This document shows, piece by piece, positions 8,377 through 16,023 of a stretch of 22,321 nt of DNA. This DNA comes from Bacillota bacterium (GTDB lineage Bacteria > Bacillota_C > Negativicutes > JAEYSJ01), in assembly GCA_023434855.1 (NCBI GenBank), contig JAEYSJ010000004.1:1-22321 (forward strand). The letters run 5' to 3'. Position 1 is the stretch's first letter. The number at the start of each line of letters is the position of its first letter. Under the pieces are notes generated by a model that saw only the letters and a list, made by a program, of their open reading frames with translations, was not told where the DNA came from and searched no databases. Made by a program: the position numbers and the translations under genes.

Positions 8377-8490
8377 GTTATTTATGTCATAGGTGTATTA
8401 CTGTTTTGCCCTATATTCACGATAATAATTGTGAAGTCTAGTATCAACGTCACCCAAAATCACTAGATATTGTGTTTTGGCGGGAATTTT

Positions 8491-8519
8491 TTGCTTAATT
8501 AGGGAAAATATATTATAAT
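8491..8519 (+). promoter_or_regulatory. Sigma-A-type promoter of gyrA
   Basis: TTGCTT (8491-8496) and a consensus TATAAT (8514-8519) are 17 bases apart. The predicted start near 8526 leaves a leader of about 140 nt before gyrA, which is long for a housekeeping gene and is highly structured. Confidence 0.75.
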
Positions 8520-8561
8520 TATGTTAGCAGTTATTGTTTTTTTACTGTATCAGAATTTATA

Positions 8562-8650
8562 ACTTTTCGGGCGACTGCAAACAGTTGATTACCTGCGGTT
8601 TAGCCGAAAAGTAACTTAAATTCTTTACTTTTCGAAAACGGAACGTTTTT
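8562..8650 (+). promoter_or_regulatory. Structured gyrA leader with mutually exclusive hairpins
   Basis: Arm A ACTTTTCGG (8562-8570) can pair with arm B CCGAAAAGT (8604-8612). Arm B extended (CGAAAAGTAA, 8605-8614) can instead pair perfectly over 10 bp with arm C TTACTTTTCG (8625-8634). A small third hairpin AAAACG-GAA-CGTTTT (8635-8649) follows and ends TTCTT just before the SD GAGGTG. The pairings are seen in the sequence; a switching function is inference. Confidence 0.5.
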
Positions 8651-8666
8651 CTTATGAGGTGAGAAT

Positions 8667-11102
8667 GTGGATTTTGGTTTAGGTAAGGTTTTGCCTATAC
8701 GTATTGAAGAAGAAATGAAAAACTCGTATATTGATTATGCTATGAGCGTAATTGTTATGCGGGCACTGCCTGATGTCCGGGACGGTCTGAAGCCGGTGCA
8801 CCGCCGTATTTTGTACGCTATGCATGAAGCCGGTATGGCCGCCAACAAACCTTATAAGAAGTCGGCGCGTATTGTCGGGGAAGTACTTGGTAAGTACCAT
8901 CCTCATGGCGACAGCTCAGTATATGATGCCATTGTGCGGTTGGCGCAGAATTTTTCCACCAGGTACCCGCTGGTAGACGGCCACGGCAACTTTGGTTCGG
9001 TGGACGGCGATTCGGCAGCGGCTATGCGGTATACTGAGGTAAGAATGTCCCGTGTAGCGGAATCTATGCTGGAAGATATTGAGAAAGATACCGTGGATTT
9101 CGTGCCTAACTACGATGAATCTTTACAGGAACCTACTGTATTGCCGGCAAAGATACCGAATTTGTTGGTAAACGGTTCTGCCGGCATCGCTGTGGGTATG
9201 GCTACCAACATTCCTCCTCACAATTTGGGTGAAGTGGTGGATGCTCTGGTAATGATGATTGAGAATCCCGAGATTACCATCAAAGAATTGATGATGGTAA
9301 TTCAGGGACCGGACTTTCCTACCGCTGGTTTGATCTTAGGCCGTGAGGGCATCAAGGCTGCTTATACTACCGGCCGCGGTGCGGTCAAAATGCGGGCTCA
9401 GACCCGAATCGAAAAAATGTCCAACGGCAAAAACCGTATTTTGGTGACTGAAATTCCCTACCAGGTAAATAAGGCCAAACTGGTAGAAAAAATTGCTGAA
9501 CTTGTGCGGGATAAAACGGTGGATGGAATTACCGACCTCCGGGACGAAAGTGACCGCAACGGGATGCGCGTTGTTATCGAACTCAGACGGGACGTTAATC
9601 CTGATGTTATTTTAAACCAATTATTCAAGCATACTCAAATGCAGGAAACATTTGGCGTTAATATGCTGGCACTTGTGGATGGTCATCCCCGGGTGCTGAA
9701 CCTGCAGGAAGTTTTGCATTATTACCTGGAACATCAAAAAGATGTCATTGTGCGCCGTACGAAATTTGAACTGGAAAAAGCAAAAGCCAGAGCGCACATT
9801 TTAGAAGGTCTGAAAATTGCCCTTGATCATTTGGATGCTGTTATTACTACCATTCGCCAGTCGAAGACGGTGGATATTGCCCGTACGGCATTAATGGATG
9901 GTTTTGATTTAAGTGAGAAACAAGCCCAGGCAATCCTGGATTTGCGCCTCCAGCGTCTGACAGGTCTGGAAAGGGAAAAAATCGAGCAGGAATACAAGGA
10001 TGTGCTGGAGACTATTGAATGGCTGGAGTCAGTCCTGGCTGATGAACTCAAAGTACTTAATTTAATTAAAGAAGAATTGCTTGATGTCAAGAAACGTTTT
10101 GCCGATGCCCGCCGTACTGTTATTACAAGTGATTTATCCAGATTGGCAGATGAGGATCTTATTGCCGAAGAGGATATTGTAATTACTCTTACCCATGGCA
10201 GCTATATTAAGCGCCTGCCGGTGGATACCTACCGCAGCCAGAAACGGGGCGGCAAAGGTGTGACCGGCATGGGAACCAAAGAAGAAGATTTTGTGGAACA
10301 TTTATTTGTTACCACCACTCATCATAATATCTTGTTCTTTACCAACCGGGGGCGGGTATATCGCTTGAAGGGCTACGAAATACCTGAAGCCAGCCGGACG
10401 GCAAAAGGCACGGCTGTTGTTAATGTGCTGCCGCTGGAAAATAGGGAGAAAATCACCGCTGTTATCCCCATTAAGGAATTCTCCGGCCGCCGCTATTTGT
10501 TTATGGCAACCCAGAAAGGTATTGTCAAGAAGACTGAGCTGATGGAGTTTGATACTGCCCGCAAGACTGGATTAAATGCCATCGCCCTGGATGAAGACGA
10601 TGATTTGATTGGAGTTAAATTAACAAATGGTGAGCAGCATGTTATCATGGGTACTAAGGACGGACTTGCCATCTATTTCCCGGAAACCGATGTTCGTTCC
10701 ATGGGGCGTACAGCTCATGGTGTCAAGGGTATTACGCTGCATAAAGGCGACGACGTCGTCAGCATGGATACCGTCCGTAAAGAAGGCGAAGTATTGACCG
10801 TGACTGCCGAAGGTTACGGCAAGCGTACTCCACTGGTGGAATATCGTAATCAGTCCCGCGGTGGCAAAGGGGTTATTAACTTAAAAGTTACTGATAAGAC
10901 TGGTCCGGTTGTAGGTATTAAAGTAGTTCGTCCTGGCCAGGAACTGATGCTGATCTCTGGCGAAGGGATTGTTATCCGGATCGATATTGATGAAATTTCC
11001 GTGTTCAGCCGCAACGCCCAGGGCGTAAAATTAATGAGGACCGGGGAAAATGATACAGTCGTAGCGTTAGCAGCGGTGGAAAAGAAAGCGGAGACCGATT
11101 AA
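8667..11102 (+). CDS. gyrA: DNA gyrase subunit A
   Basis: The protein has 811 aa, normal length for GyrA. It opens with the conserved block [20 protein letters not shown]. The catalytic tyrosine is Y122 in [10 protein letters not shown], and numbering coincides with E. coli here. The quinolone region reads [12 protein letters not shown] with S83 and D87, the residue types associated with drug-sensitive enzymes. The C-terminal beta-pinwheel has the GyrA box QKRGGKG (525-531), which separates gyrase from topoisomerase IV ParC, and a second QSRGGKG copy later. GyrA cleaves and rejoins DNA to introduce negative supercoils together with GyrB, whose gene is not in the window. The start is GTG at 8667 with SD GAGGTG about 5 bases upstream; the ATG at 8665 is out of frame. 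Confidence 0.98.
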   Translation: MDFGLGKVLPIRIEEEMKNSYIDYAMSVIVMRALPDVRDGLKPVHRRILYAMHEAGMAANKPYKKSARIVGEVLGKYHPHGDSSVYDAIVRLAQNFSTRYPLVDGHGNFGSVDGDSAAAMRYTEVRMSRVAESMLEDIEKDTVDFVPNYDESLQEPTVLPAKIPNLLVNGSAGIAVGMATNIPPHNLGEVVDALVMMIENPEITIKELMMVIQGPDFPTAGLILGREGIKAAYTTGRGAVKMRAQTRIEKMSNGKNRILVTEIPYQVNKAKLVEKIAELVRDKTVDGITDLRDESDRNGMRVVIELRRDVNPDVILNQLFKHTQMQETFGVNMLALVDGHPRVLNLQEVLHYYLEHQKDVIVRRTKFELEKAKARAHILEGLKIALDHLDAVITTIRQSKTVDIARTALMDGFDLSEKQAQAILDLRLQRLTGLEREKIEQEYKDVLETIEWLESVLADELKVLNLIKEELLDVKKRFADARRTVITSDLSRLADEDLIAEEDIVITLTHGSYIKRLPVDTYRSQKRGGKGVTGMGTKEEDFVEHLFVTTTHHNILFFTNRGRVYRLKGYEIPEASRTAKGTAVVNVLPLENREKITAVIPIKEFSGRRYLFMATQKGIVKKTELMEFDTARKTGLNAIALDEDDDLIGVKLTNGEQHVIMGTKDGLAIYFPETDVRSMGRTAHGVKGITLHKGDDVVSMDTVRKEGEVLTVTAEGYGKRTPLVEYRNQSRGGKGVINLKVTDKTGPVVGIKVVRPGQELMLISGEGIVIRIDIDEISVFSRNAQGVKLMRTGENDTVVALAAVEKKAETD

Positions 11103-11123
11103 CCTGAACAGTTAAGCGACAAT

Positions 11124-11143
11124 GGCAGGCCTGGCGGCCTGCC
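11124..11143 (+). other. Perfect hairpin after gyrA
   Basis: GGCAGGCC and GGCCTGCC form an 8-bp GC-rich stem with a TGGC loop 21 bases after the gyrA stop. No T-run follows (TGATGTTTC), so it is at best a weak terminator, perhaps an attenuating or mRNA-stabilising hairpin between gyrA and the cyclophilin gene. Confidence 0.5.
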
Positions 11144-11184
11144 TGATGTTTCTGAGGATAGGGCAGATTAAGGAGGAGAATGAA

Positions 11185-11796
11185 ATGAGGAAAACAAGCA
11201 TAGCTGTTCTGATGGTGTTGGCCATTAGCTTGCTGGCGTTTACCGGCTGTTCGGGAAATAATCCGCCGTCTGGCGCCAACCCGCCTGCCGCCGGCGACGG
11301 TGCCAAGCAGACGGTATCAAAAAAGAACAGTATTGCAAAATTTGAAACATCCAAAGGTGATTTTACAGTAGAGCTGTTTGAAGATAAAGCACCTATAACT
11401 ACGCAAAATTTTATCACGCTGGTAAATAAGCACTTTTATGACGGCTTACTCTTTCACCGGGTCATTGACGGCTTTATGATTCAGGGCGGCGACCCTAAAG
11501 GCAATGGCACAGGCGGACCGGGTTATACGATACCGGATGAGTTTCACCCCGACCTAAAACACGACGCGCCGGGAATATTGTCCATGGCTAACGCCGGGCC
11601 GAATACCGGCGGCTCCCAGTTCTTTATCACGTTAGTGCCCACACCATGGCTGAACCAGCACCATTCCGTATTTGGCAAAGTAGCTGAGGGGCTTGATGTG
11701 GTTAAAGCCATTGGCAAGGTGCAGACAGGAACTAATGATAAACCGTTGGAAGATGTAGTGATTAAAAAAATTACCATATTGAGCGGCGGACAATAG
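11185..11796 (+). CDS. Lipoprotein cyclophilin-type peptidyl-prolyl cis-trans isomerase
   Basis: From ATG 11185 the protein is 203 aa. Residues 1-22 are a lipoprotein signal peptide with lipobox AFTGC (Cys22), followed by a low-complexity Pro/Gly/Asn linker to about residue 40. Residues about 48-200 are a full cyclophilin domain: [12 protein letters not shown], the active-site block [14 protein letters not shown] with catalytic Arg92, the region ending GGSQFFIT and [14 protein letters not shown]. It should catalyse proline isomerisation outside the membrane, helping secreted proteins fold. Start choice: AAGGAGG (11170-11176) lies 8 bases before this ATG; the longer frame from 11122 would run through the upstream hairpin. 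It follows gyrA by 82 bases and may be partly cotranscribed with it. Confidence 0.93.
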   Translation: MRKTSIAVLMVLAISLLAFTGCSGNNPPSGANPPAAGDGAKQTVSKKNSIAKFETSKGDFTVELFEDKAPITTQNFITLVNKHFYDGLLFHRVIDGFMIQGGDPKGNGTGGPGYTIPDEFHPDLKHDAPGILSMANAGPNTGGSQFFITLVPTPWLNQHHSVFGKVAEGLDVVKAIGKVQTGTNDKPLEDVVIKKITILSGGQ

Positions 11797-11805
11797 GCGT
11801 TATTG

Positions 11806-11850
11806 AAAAAGTCAGGATTTCGCAAAAAAATGCGAACATCCTGACTTTTT
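11806..11850. terminator. Bidirectional intrinsic terminator
   Basis: The arms AAAAAGTCAGGAT and ATCCTGACTTTTT enclose a small inner hairpin CGCA/TGCG. It sits between the convergent cyclophilin and dsrC genes and has A- and T-runs suitable for both directions. Confidence 0.92.
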
Positions 11851-11853
11851 AGT

Positions 11854-12168
11854 TTATATGCAGCCCTTTGGTTTCGGTAAGCCGGATATTTTGCATAAGG
11901 TCTTAAGCGGTCCGGGCGGAAAAAGTTCCATTAGCCGCTCCAGCGAAACGCCGGTCTCTTTGCATAACTTTCTGATCATTGGTTCTTTGCCGAACTGTTC
12001 CCAATAATTCCGCACATACTTTATTATTTTCCAGTGCTCCTCGGTGAGTACTATTCCTTCATTTGCGGCAAAGCTTTGCGCTACATCCTCATCCCATTCA
12101 TTTGGGTCGGCTAAAAATCCATCTTCATTAAGTTCGAGCTTTCTTGTTTTTACTTCTAAGACAGCCAT
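11854..12168 (-). CDS. dsrC: DsrC/TusE-family sulfur-relay protein (true DsrC type)
   Basis: The protein has 104 aa, typical of DsrC. The N-terminal half shows LNEDGFLADPNEWDEDVA and LTEEHWKIIKYVRNYW. The flexible C-terminal arm ends CKISGLPKPKGCI, with two cysteines spaced C-x10-C and the last Cys penultimate. Both cysteines mark real DsrC, which carries a sulfur atom as a trisulfide between them; TusE-type homologues keep only the last. DsrC is reduced by the membrane complex DsrMK, whose genes lie immediately upstream on the same strand, so this is the likely substrate of that complex. SD GGAGG lies about 12 bases before ATG. The 66-base gap from dsrK contains a 9-bp-unit repeat. No dsrAB is in the window. 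Confidence 0.93.
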   Translation of the reverse strand: MAVLEVKTRKLELNEDGFLADPNEWDEDVAQSFAANEGIVLTEEHWKIIKYVRNYWEQFGKEPMIRKLCKETGVSLERLMELFPPGPLKTLCKISGLPKPKGCI

Positions 12169-12194
12169 AGTATCACAGTACCTCCAAAAAATAA

Positions 12195-12226
12195 TTAACC
12201 GACAAGGGCGCCGAGGACGCCAAGGG
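12195..12226. repeat. Single arm of the 9-bp-unit repeat (copy 3)
   Basis: After TTA, the units ACCGACAAG, GGCGCCGAG and GACGCCAAG run in tandem inside the dsrK-dsrC spacer. The units match those of the copy at 3143-3266, but no inverted partner arm is present within the gap, so this is a half element. Confidence 0.6.
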
Positions 12227-12234
12227 TTATGAAA

Positions 12235-13566
12235 TTACAGTTGCAGTGCGTTCCCGAATATTTCCATTATACCAGAAACTTTCGCTATATCCAATCCATA
12301 ATGTTTGATTACATGAGGAAGTTGGGCTTTGCATGATGCGCAGGGAGCAACAAGGGCATCCAGTCTGCCTAGTTCGCGCAGTTGCTCTGCTTTCATTTTA
12401 GCCAGTTTCATGCGTGTTTCCATCATTTCTTCCATTAGCAGACCGGAGCCACCGCCGCAACAATAATTCAGCTCGCGGTTGGGGGCCATTTCCACAAAAT
12501 CAGTTACACAGGCCTGCAAAACTTGCCGGGGAGCATCTGCTAAATCGCCGGCCCGGGCATAGTTGCACGGGTCATGCAGTGTTACCCGCATCTTTATTTT
12601 CTCCAAAGGCAGCTTGTTCAGGTTTTGGGCTGCCAGCTCGAGGATGTGGATGATTTTAAACGGAATAGCGCCATTAGCGCCTTCGCTGAACATTTTGGCA
12701 ACACGCCAGCCATGCCCGCACTCACCCTGGACTACCAAAGCGGCGCCAACTTCCCGGGCAGCATCAATCATGCGTTTATTGTGATGTTTCATCAAATCCA
12801 AATTAATAAACATGCCGTAATTTGCTGCTTCCGGCAGTGTGGAGGACAGCGTCCAGTTCAGACCAAGTGCATGAAAAAGCTTAACGGCACCGAGAAAAGT
12901 ATCGACATTGTGCTGAAATTCGGTTGAAGAAGGTACATAAAGAATATCAGCCCCGGGTTTGTCAATTGGTATTTTGATATCCTGGCCTGTTTCTTCTTTT
13001 AATTCTTCTTCGAGAAATTCACAGCTATCAACAATTACCGGTTTTAATATACCCGTATTAGCACCTGCTTTAATCACATTGGCGGCGATGCCGGCAATAA
13101 AACGGGGCACAAAACCAACTTTAGCCAAAATATACCGCATAGCCATAACGATTTCTGCCGTATCAATACCGAAAGGGCAATAGTAGGAACAACGGCGGCA
13201 TAGATTGCATTGATACGAATAATTTATCCAGCGTTCAATTTCCTCGGGGTAGTTAGTATGCGTACCTGTTATCCATGCAGCAAGTTTACCCATAGTTGTA
13301 AAATTGTTCTTATAATAAGAGCGAAACAATTCAGCGCGCAAAGCCGGAATATTATTAACGTCATCTGTGCCGAGATAGCTGTGACAAGCTTTGGCGCATG
13401 CCCCGCATTTTGTACATGTCTCCAGCATCACTTTTACTGCCCGTGAGAATCTTACCATATTACCCACTTCATCAAACAACCGTTCAGGCAGGCTATCCGG
13501 CGGGGTTGCTGTTACTCCGATTTCCTTAAGTTCCTTCTCTTTGGCCATATCAAGTGAAATACCCAT
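12235..13566 (-). CDS. dsrK: DsrK/HdrD-like iron-sulfur subunit (CCG-domain reductase)
   Basis: The protein has 443 aa. Two ferredoxin 4Fe-4S motifs occur at C51-C54-C57-C61 (CTKCGACAKAC) and C120-C123-C126-C130 (CNLCRRCSYYC). The C-terminal half has the catalytic CCG-type cysteines of heterodisulfide reductases: GECGHGW (C283), HDPCNYARAG (C334), YCCGGGSG (C369-C370) and APCASCKAQ (C409, C412). DsrK takes electrons from the haem-b subunit DsrM and reduces DsrC disulfide/trisulfide on the cytoplasmic face. SD TGAGGTGA overlaps the dsrM stop, the stop and start being four bases apart, so the two are translationally coupled. An HdrD acting on another disulfide is possible, but the adjacent C-x10-C DsrC favours DsrK. 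Confidence 0.9.
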   Translation of the reverse strand: MGISLDMAKEKELKEIGVTATPPDSLPERLFDEVGNMVRFSRAVKVMLETCTKCGACAKACHSYLGTDDVNNIPALRAELFRSYYKNNFTTMGKLAAWITGTHTNYPEEIERWINYSYQCNLCRRCSYYCPFGIDTAEIVMAMRYILAKVGFVPRFIAGIAANVIKAGANTGILKPVIVDSCEFLEEELKEETGQDIKIPIDKPGADILYVPSSTEFQHNVDTFLGAVKLFHALGLNWTLSSTLPEAANYGMFINLDLMKHHNKRMIDAAREVGAALVVQGECGHGWRVAKMFSEGANGAIPFKIIHILELAAQNLNKLPLEKIKMRVTLHDPCNYARAGDLADAPRQVLQACVTDFVEMAPNRELNYCCGGGSGLLMEEMMETRMKLAKMKAEQLRELGRLDALVAPCASCKAQLPHVIKHYGLDIAKVSGIMEIFGNALQL

Positions 13567-13570
13567 AACT

Positions 13571-14374
13571 TCACCTCATTGTGGTTGTAGACTTAGGGGA
13601 TTGAATATCGTTGTTAACCGGGGCAGCAAAAGAAGATCTGGGCAATTTACCTGCCGGAGTCGGGTATTCCGGCGGGGGCTCGGTTAGCATAAGGCGAATG
13701 ATCCAGCCTCCCAGCCAATGCCCTAGCTTAGAATAAGGCAGATAAATAATTAAGGCGTTAAATAAAATAAAATGCCAGAAAAACCATGGAATGGCGGGAA
13801 TTGCCGCCGGATGAAAGAAGAGAAGACTTGTAATGTAATCCCGTATCAATTCCAAGTCCGGTGCGGTAATGGATAAACGCAGGAAGGTTCCGGTAACGGC
13901 AATGCCGGCAAGAAGAGCGAGTTCAAAGTAATTAGTCAAGTCTGAAGTAACCCTTGCCTCGGCATAGAAAAGCCGGTGGGCCGTTAGGCCAGTAAGGGAA
14001 ATTAAAAATATTACCCCGGTAACCATGCCAAGAGAGTTGGACAAAGCCAGGCTTGCGCCCGGGGACATTCCCAGCGTCGTAAATTGTTTGCCTAGAAAAT
14101 AAATACCGGTGATGTGTCCAATGATAATTAATCCCAGGGATAGATGCATCACCCAGCTCAATAGCCACAGCAGCCGGCTATGACGGTAGAGGCTGTTAAA
14201 AAACAGCACTTCTTTCAGGAAAAACAATGATCTGTCCGATCTATTGCCCGGTGCCGGGAAAACGGTTAGCGGAAAGGGTGATGGTGTTGTAAACCAGCGG
14301 AATAATTTATAGGCAGCACCGAAAAAAAATATCGCTACCGAAATATAAGGAAAAATATGTTCAAAGAACAACAA
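13571..14374 (-). CDS. dsrM: DsrM-like membrane cytochrome b subunit (NarI family)
   Basis: The protein has 267 aa with about five hydrophobic helices and candidate haem-ligand histidines near 77, 87, 133, 201 and 219; the segment HFILFNALIIYLPYSKLGH is typical of NarI/DsrM helix V. It should oxidise menaquinol and pass electrons through b haems to DsrK. The hydrophilic tail (about 231-267) is Pro/Ser/Thr-rich. The start is TTG at 14374, preceded by an unusually purine-rich SD (GGGGAGGGGA, 14390-14381), with a second TTG directly after it. An intrinsic terminator abuts this SD, so expression is likely controlled by transcript attenuation. First gene of the dsrM-dsrK-dsrC operon; dsrJ, dsrO and dsrP are absent, as in the minimal DsrMK form. 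Confidence 0.87.
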   Translation of the reverse strand: MLFFEHIFPYISVAIFFFGAAYKLFRWFTTPSPFPLTVFPAPGNRSDRSLFFLKEVLFFNSLYRHSRLLWLLSWVMHLSLGLIIIGHITGIYFLGKQFTTLGMSPGASLALSNSLGMVTGVIFLISLTGLTAHRLFYAEARVTSDLTNYFELALLAGIAVTGTFLRLSITAPDLELIRDYITSLLFFHPAAIPAIPWFFWHFILFNALIIYLPYSKLGHWLGGWIIRLMLTEPPPEYPTPAGKLPRSSFAAPVNNDIQSPKSTTTMR

Positions 14375-14390
14375 GGCTTTTCCCCTCCCC

Positions 14391-14440
14391 CAACAAAAAT
14401 AAAAACAGGATGTTGTGGAAATTCAACAACAGCATCCTGT
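14391..14440 (-). terminator. Intrinsic terminator abutting the dsrM ribosome binding site
   Basis: On the minus strand ACAGGATG (14440-14433) pairs with CATCCTGT (14412-14405). An inner TTGT/ACAA extends the stem, and TTTTATTTTTG follows. The tract ends where the SD of dsrM begins (14390). That position suits a conditional terminator better than a simple end to the upstream gene about 270 bases away. Confidence 0.82.
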
Positions 14441-14560
14441 CAATTTCAGCGCATACTGTACTCCTTTCCACACGGGAAGCTTACCGGTTTCCTGGTAAAC
14501 TCTATAGATCTGGTAATCATCGGCGAACCATTAGATCACCAGATTCGGAGCTATTTAGTT
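14441..14560 (-). promoter_or_regulatory. Structured dsrM leader with a two-codon minigene (candidate attenuator)
   Basis: On the minus strand there are two hairpins: ATCTGGT (14544-14538) with ACCAGAT (14514-14508), and GTTTACC (14500-14494) with GGTAAGC (14485-14479). Then SD AAAGGAG (14467-14461) and ATG-CGC-TGA (14454-14446) follow, six bases before the 5' arm of the terminator. A ribosome on this minigene would cover that arm. I compared the sequence by eye with SAM, TPP, FMN, cobalamin, lysine, T-box, fluoride, Moco, guanidine and c-di-GMP signatures and saw no match. The class is unknown. Confidence 0.5.
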
Positions 14561-14712
14561 CTGTAGGTTTGGCTATTTGCATAATCCTTGCACAAAAAAC
14601 AGGCAATAAATTCTTTATATATTGGATATTCAGCGAATTTCAGATAATTCCTGCTGTAATAAAAATATTTAAATATGGCAATATTTCTAAAAAAATAATT
14701 AAATATACAGTG

Positions 14713-15298
14713 TTACAAATGCCTGATTATGGTTGTGGCATTGACGTTAGGCTCGATCTTTCCGGTCTTGGCTTCAATTTTAGTTTTAATCTTCACACGA
14801 AGTTGATTAATTTCATCTTCATGAATCTTTACATACCTACAACTTGGCGTTGCTCCACAGTTTCTACATGACATATCTGCAGCAGAATTTAAAACACCGC
14901 ATTCGGGGCATGAATAATGCTCAATCATTTCAGTGTACCATTGTTTCCAGCCAACTTCTTTGATACGTTCTTGAGACTTCCACAACTCAAGTCTATTTGC
15001 CATTGCGGCCTGAAAAACTCTCAAATCTTCACAAGGATATTTTGGGCATTCGCCGCAAGTCTATTCCTTTTCCAGTAGCACATTGCGATAACTTACAGTT
15101 TCTACAAGAATATTTGCATACTTTTTTTGGCCTACAACCATCACATTCCAAATCCTCAATTGAGCATTGAAAATGTTCTGCAAGCCTCGCAAGCCTTTTT
15201 TTATCTTCTCTGTTTCCTATAAATATTGGACAAGAAGGACAAAACAATCCGCAAACAGCAACCAACTGTTTGTCTGGAATACTTAAATCTAAACTCAT
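14713..15298 (-). pseudogene. DUF3795-like Cys-rich zinc-binding protein, frameshifted
   Basis: Two overlapping reading frames make one DUF3795-type protein of about 195 codons. The first part has CGLFCPSCPIFIGN, CDGCRPKKVCKYSCRNCK and then GKGID. One base later, in the next frame, the expected CGECPKYPCEDL continues into a helical segment and a C-terminal zinc ribbon (CPECG...CRNCG). The break lies near 15058, where one extra base (or a two-base loss) separates GAC from TGC, and the first frame ends at TGA 15031-15029. DUF3795 proteins are small, Cys-rich and of unknown function. The start is taken as ATG 15298 because SD AAGGAG is six bases upstream; the longer frame from 15364 overlaps other coding remains. 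Sequencing error, real pseudogene or recoding cannot be separated here. Confidence 0.7.
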
Positions 15299-15321
15299 AA
15301 ATTTCTCCTTGTTTACATTAT

Positions 15322-15534
15322 TTACAATATTTTCCGGCGGTTTTTTGTAATCTTGGCTATCCATTCTCGTTTGCCCACATTAGCGCCAAGCCCCGGAGTA
15401 GGTGCAAATAATTCCAGGAACGCCAGTGAAAAACAAGCGTTCAGCTGACCAAAGGCAAAATCCTTCGGAGCGGTCGCTGCAATTAAATATGGTGCTCCTC
15501 TTATGACGGTGTTGCGTTTCGTATGTTTTTTTAG
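15322..15534 (-). pseudogene. Nitroreductase-family remnant
   Basis: An open minus-strand frame with no start codon reads VIRGAPYLIAATAPKDFAFG, then QLNACFSLAFLELFAPTPGL and GAN (best part 15504-15379). This matches the conserved block of Fe-S-linked nitroreductases (GAPHLI...APKDFAFGQ...LTYLELLAPTLGLG). Similarity stops after GAN and the frame ends at TAA 15322, before the remaining flavin-binding C-terminus. Upstream, the N-terminal ferredoxin and FMN portions are missing. It appears to be a decayed fragment next to the frameshifted DUF3795 gene, suggesting a deletion junction. Confidence 0.6.
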
Positions 15535-15539
15535 CCTAA

Positions 15540-15822
15540 AAAGTGGGTGCTAAATAAATCTTTGCTAAATTGTAATTAAAATCCATTTCTCCTAAGCTTG
15601 CTAAATATCCTTCTATTTCAAGGAAGCAATGAAAAACCTCTTAAAGTTTTAAGGTTGGAAGACCATTTATTTTTGTTTATATTAATCGCTTATCAAAGAC
15701 GACAGTATTTGCTTGTGTTTTAATGATCGTTGCGGTGGAATCTGTAAAGAGTATCAGAAAAAATTAAAAAATGGTTGATTTAGTTCATTTTTGTTAAATT
15801 AATTTTGACAAATTTAAAAAAT
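15540..15822. other. AT-rich intergenic stretch with a short Cys-rich open frame
   Basis: There is no confident gene. On the plus strand a 30-codon frame at 15686-15778 reads KDDSICLCFNDRCGGICKEY and ends at TGA, but it has no ATG, GTG or TTG and no SD. Its Cys spacing recalls the tiny ORFs at 16024 and 16253. The stretch is noticeably richer in A+T than its surroundings. Confidence 0.3.
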
Positions 15823-15854
15823 ATATAATTAGTTACAAATATAACTAATTATAT
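15823..15854. promoter_or_regulatory. 13-bp perfect inverted repeat, operator-like
   Basis: ATATAATTAGTTA (15823-15835) and TAACTAATTATAT (15842-15854) are perfect inverted copies around CAAATA. The right arm touches the -35 of the promoter at 15854-15882, the position expected of a dimeric regulator site. The AT content means some palindromy is expected, but 13 of 13 is notable. Further repressor/activator identity is unknown. Confidence 0.5.
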
Positions 15855-15882
15855 TGCAATTTTCAGGAAATAACCATATAAT
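15854..15882 (+). promoter_or_regulatory. Sigma-A-type promoter for the Cys-rich small ORFs
   Basis: TTGCAA (15854-15859) and consensus TATAAT (15877-15882) are 17 bases apart. The start near 15889 leaves a leader of about 135 nt before ATG 16024. Confidence 0.65.
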
Positions 15883-16023
15883 AATTATGGAATATGTTGA
15901 TTTAAGTATGTTTTAATCTAAAGAAGTTTGTGGCGGGGAGGTTGAATTTTCTATAGGATTAACTTAATAAGTAGAAAACAATGAGATCATTAAAAACGAT
16001 AATGCAAAGACGGTGATGGAAAT

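Noticed and set aside
14441..14560. A fluoride (crcB) riboswitch reading of GGTGAT...GTTCGCC...GATGA in the dsrM leader
   Set aside because: The GGTGA/TCGCC hairpin resembles part of that motif, but the middle helix and the conserved order and spacing are missing.
14410..14871. Plus-strand 153-codon ORF
   Set aside because: It overlaps the dsrM terminator and leader and the antisense of the DUF3795 zinc ribbon; both are better explained on the minus strand.
15805..15829. TTGACA with TATAAT as a promoter
   Set aside because: The spacer is only 13 bases, too short for sigma-A; the TTGCAA-17-TATAAT pair at 15854-15882 is preferred.
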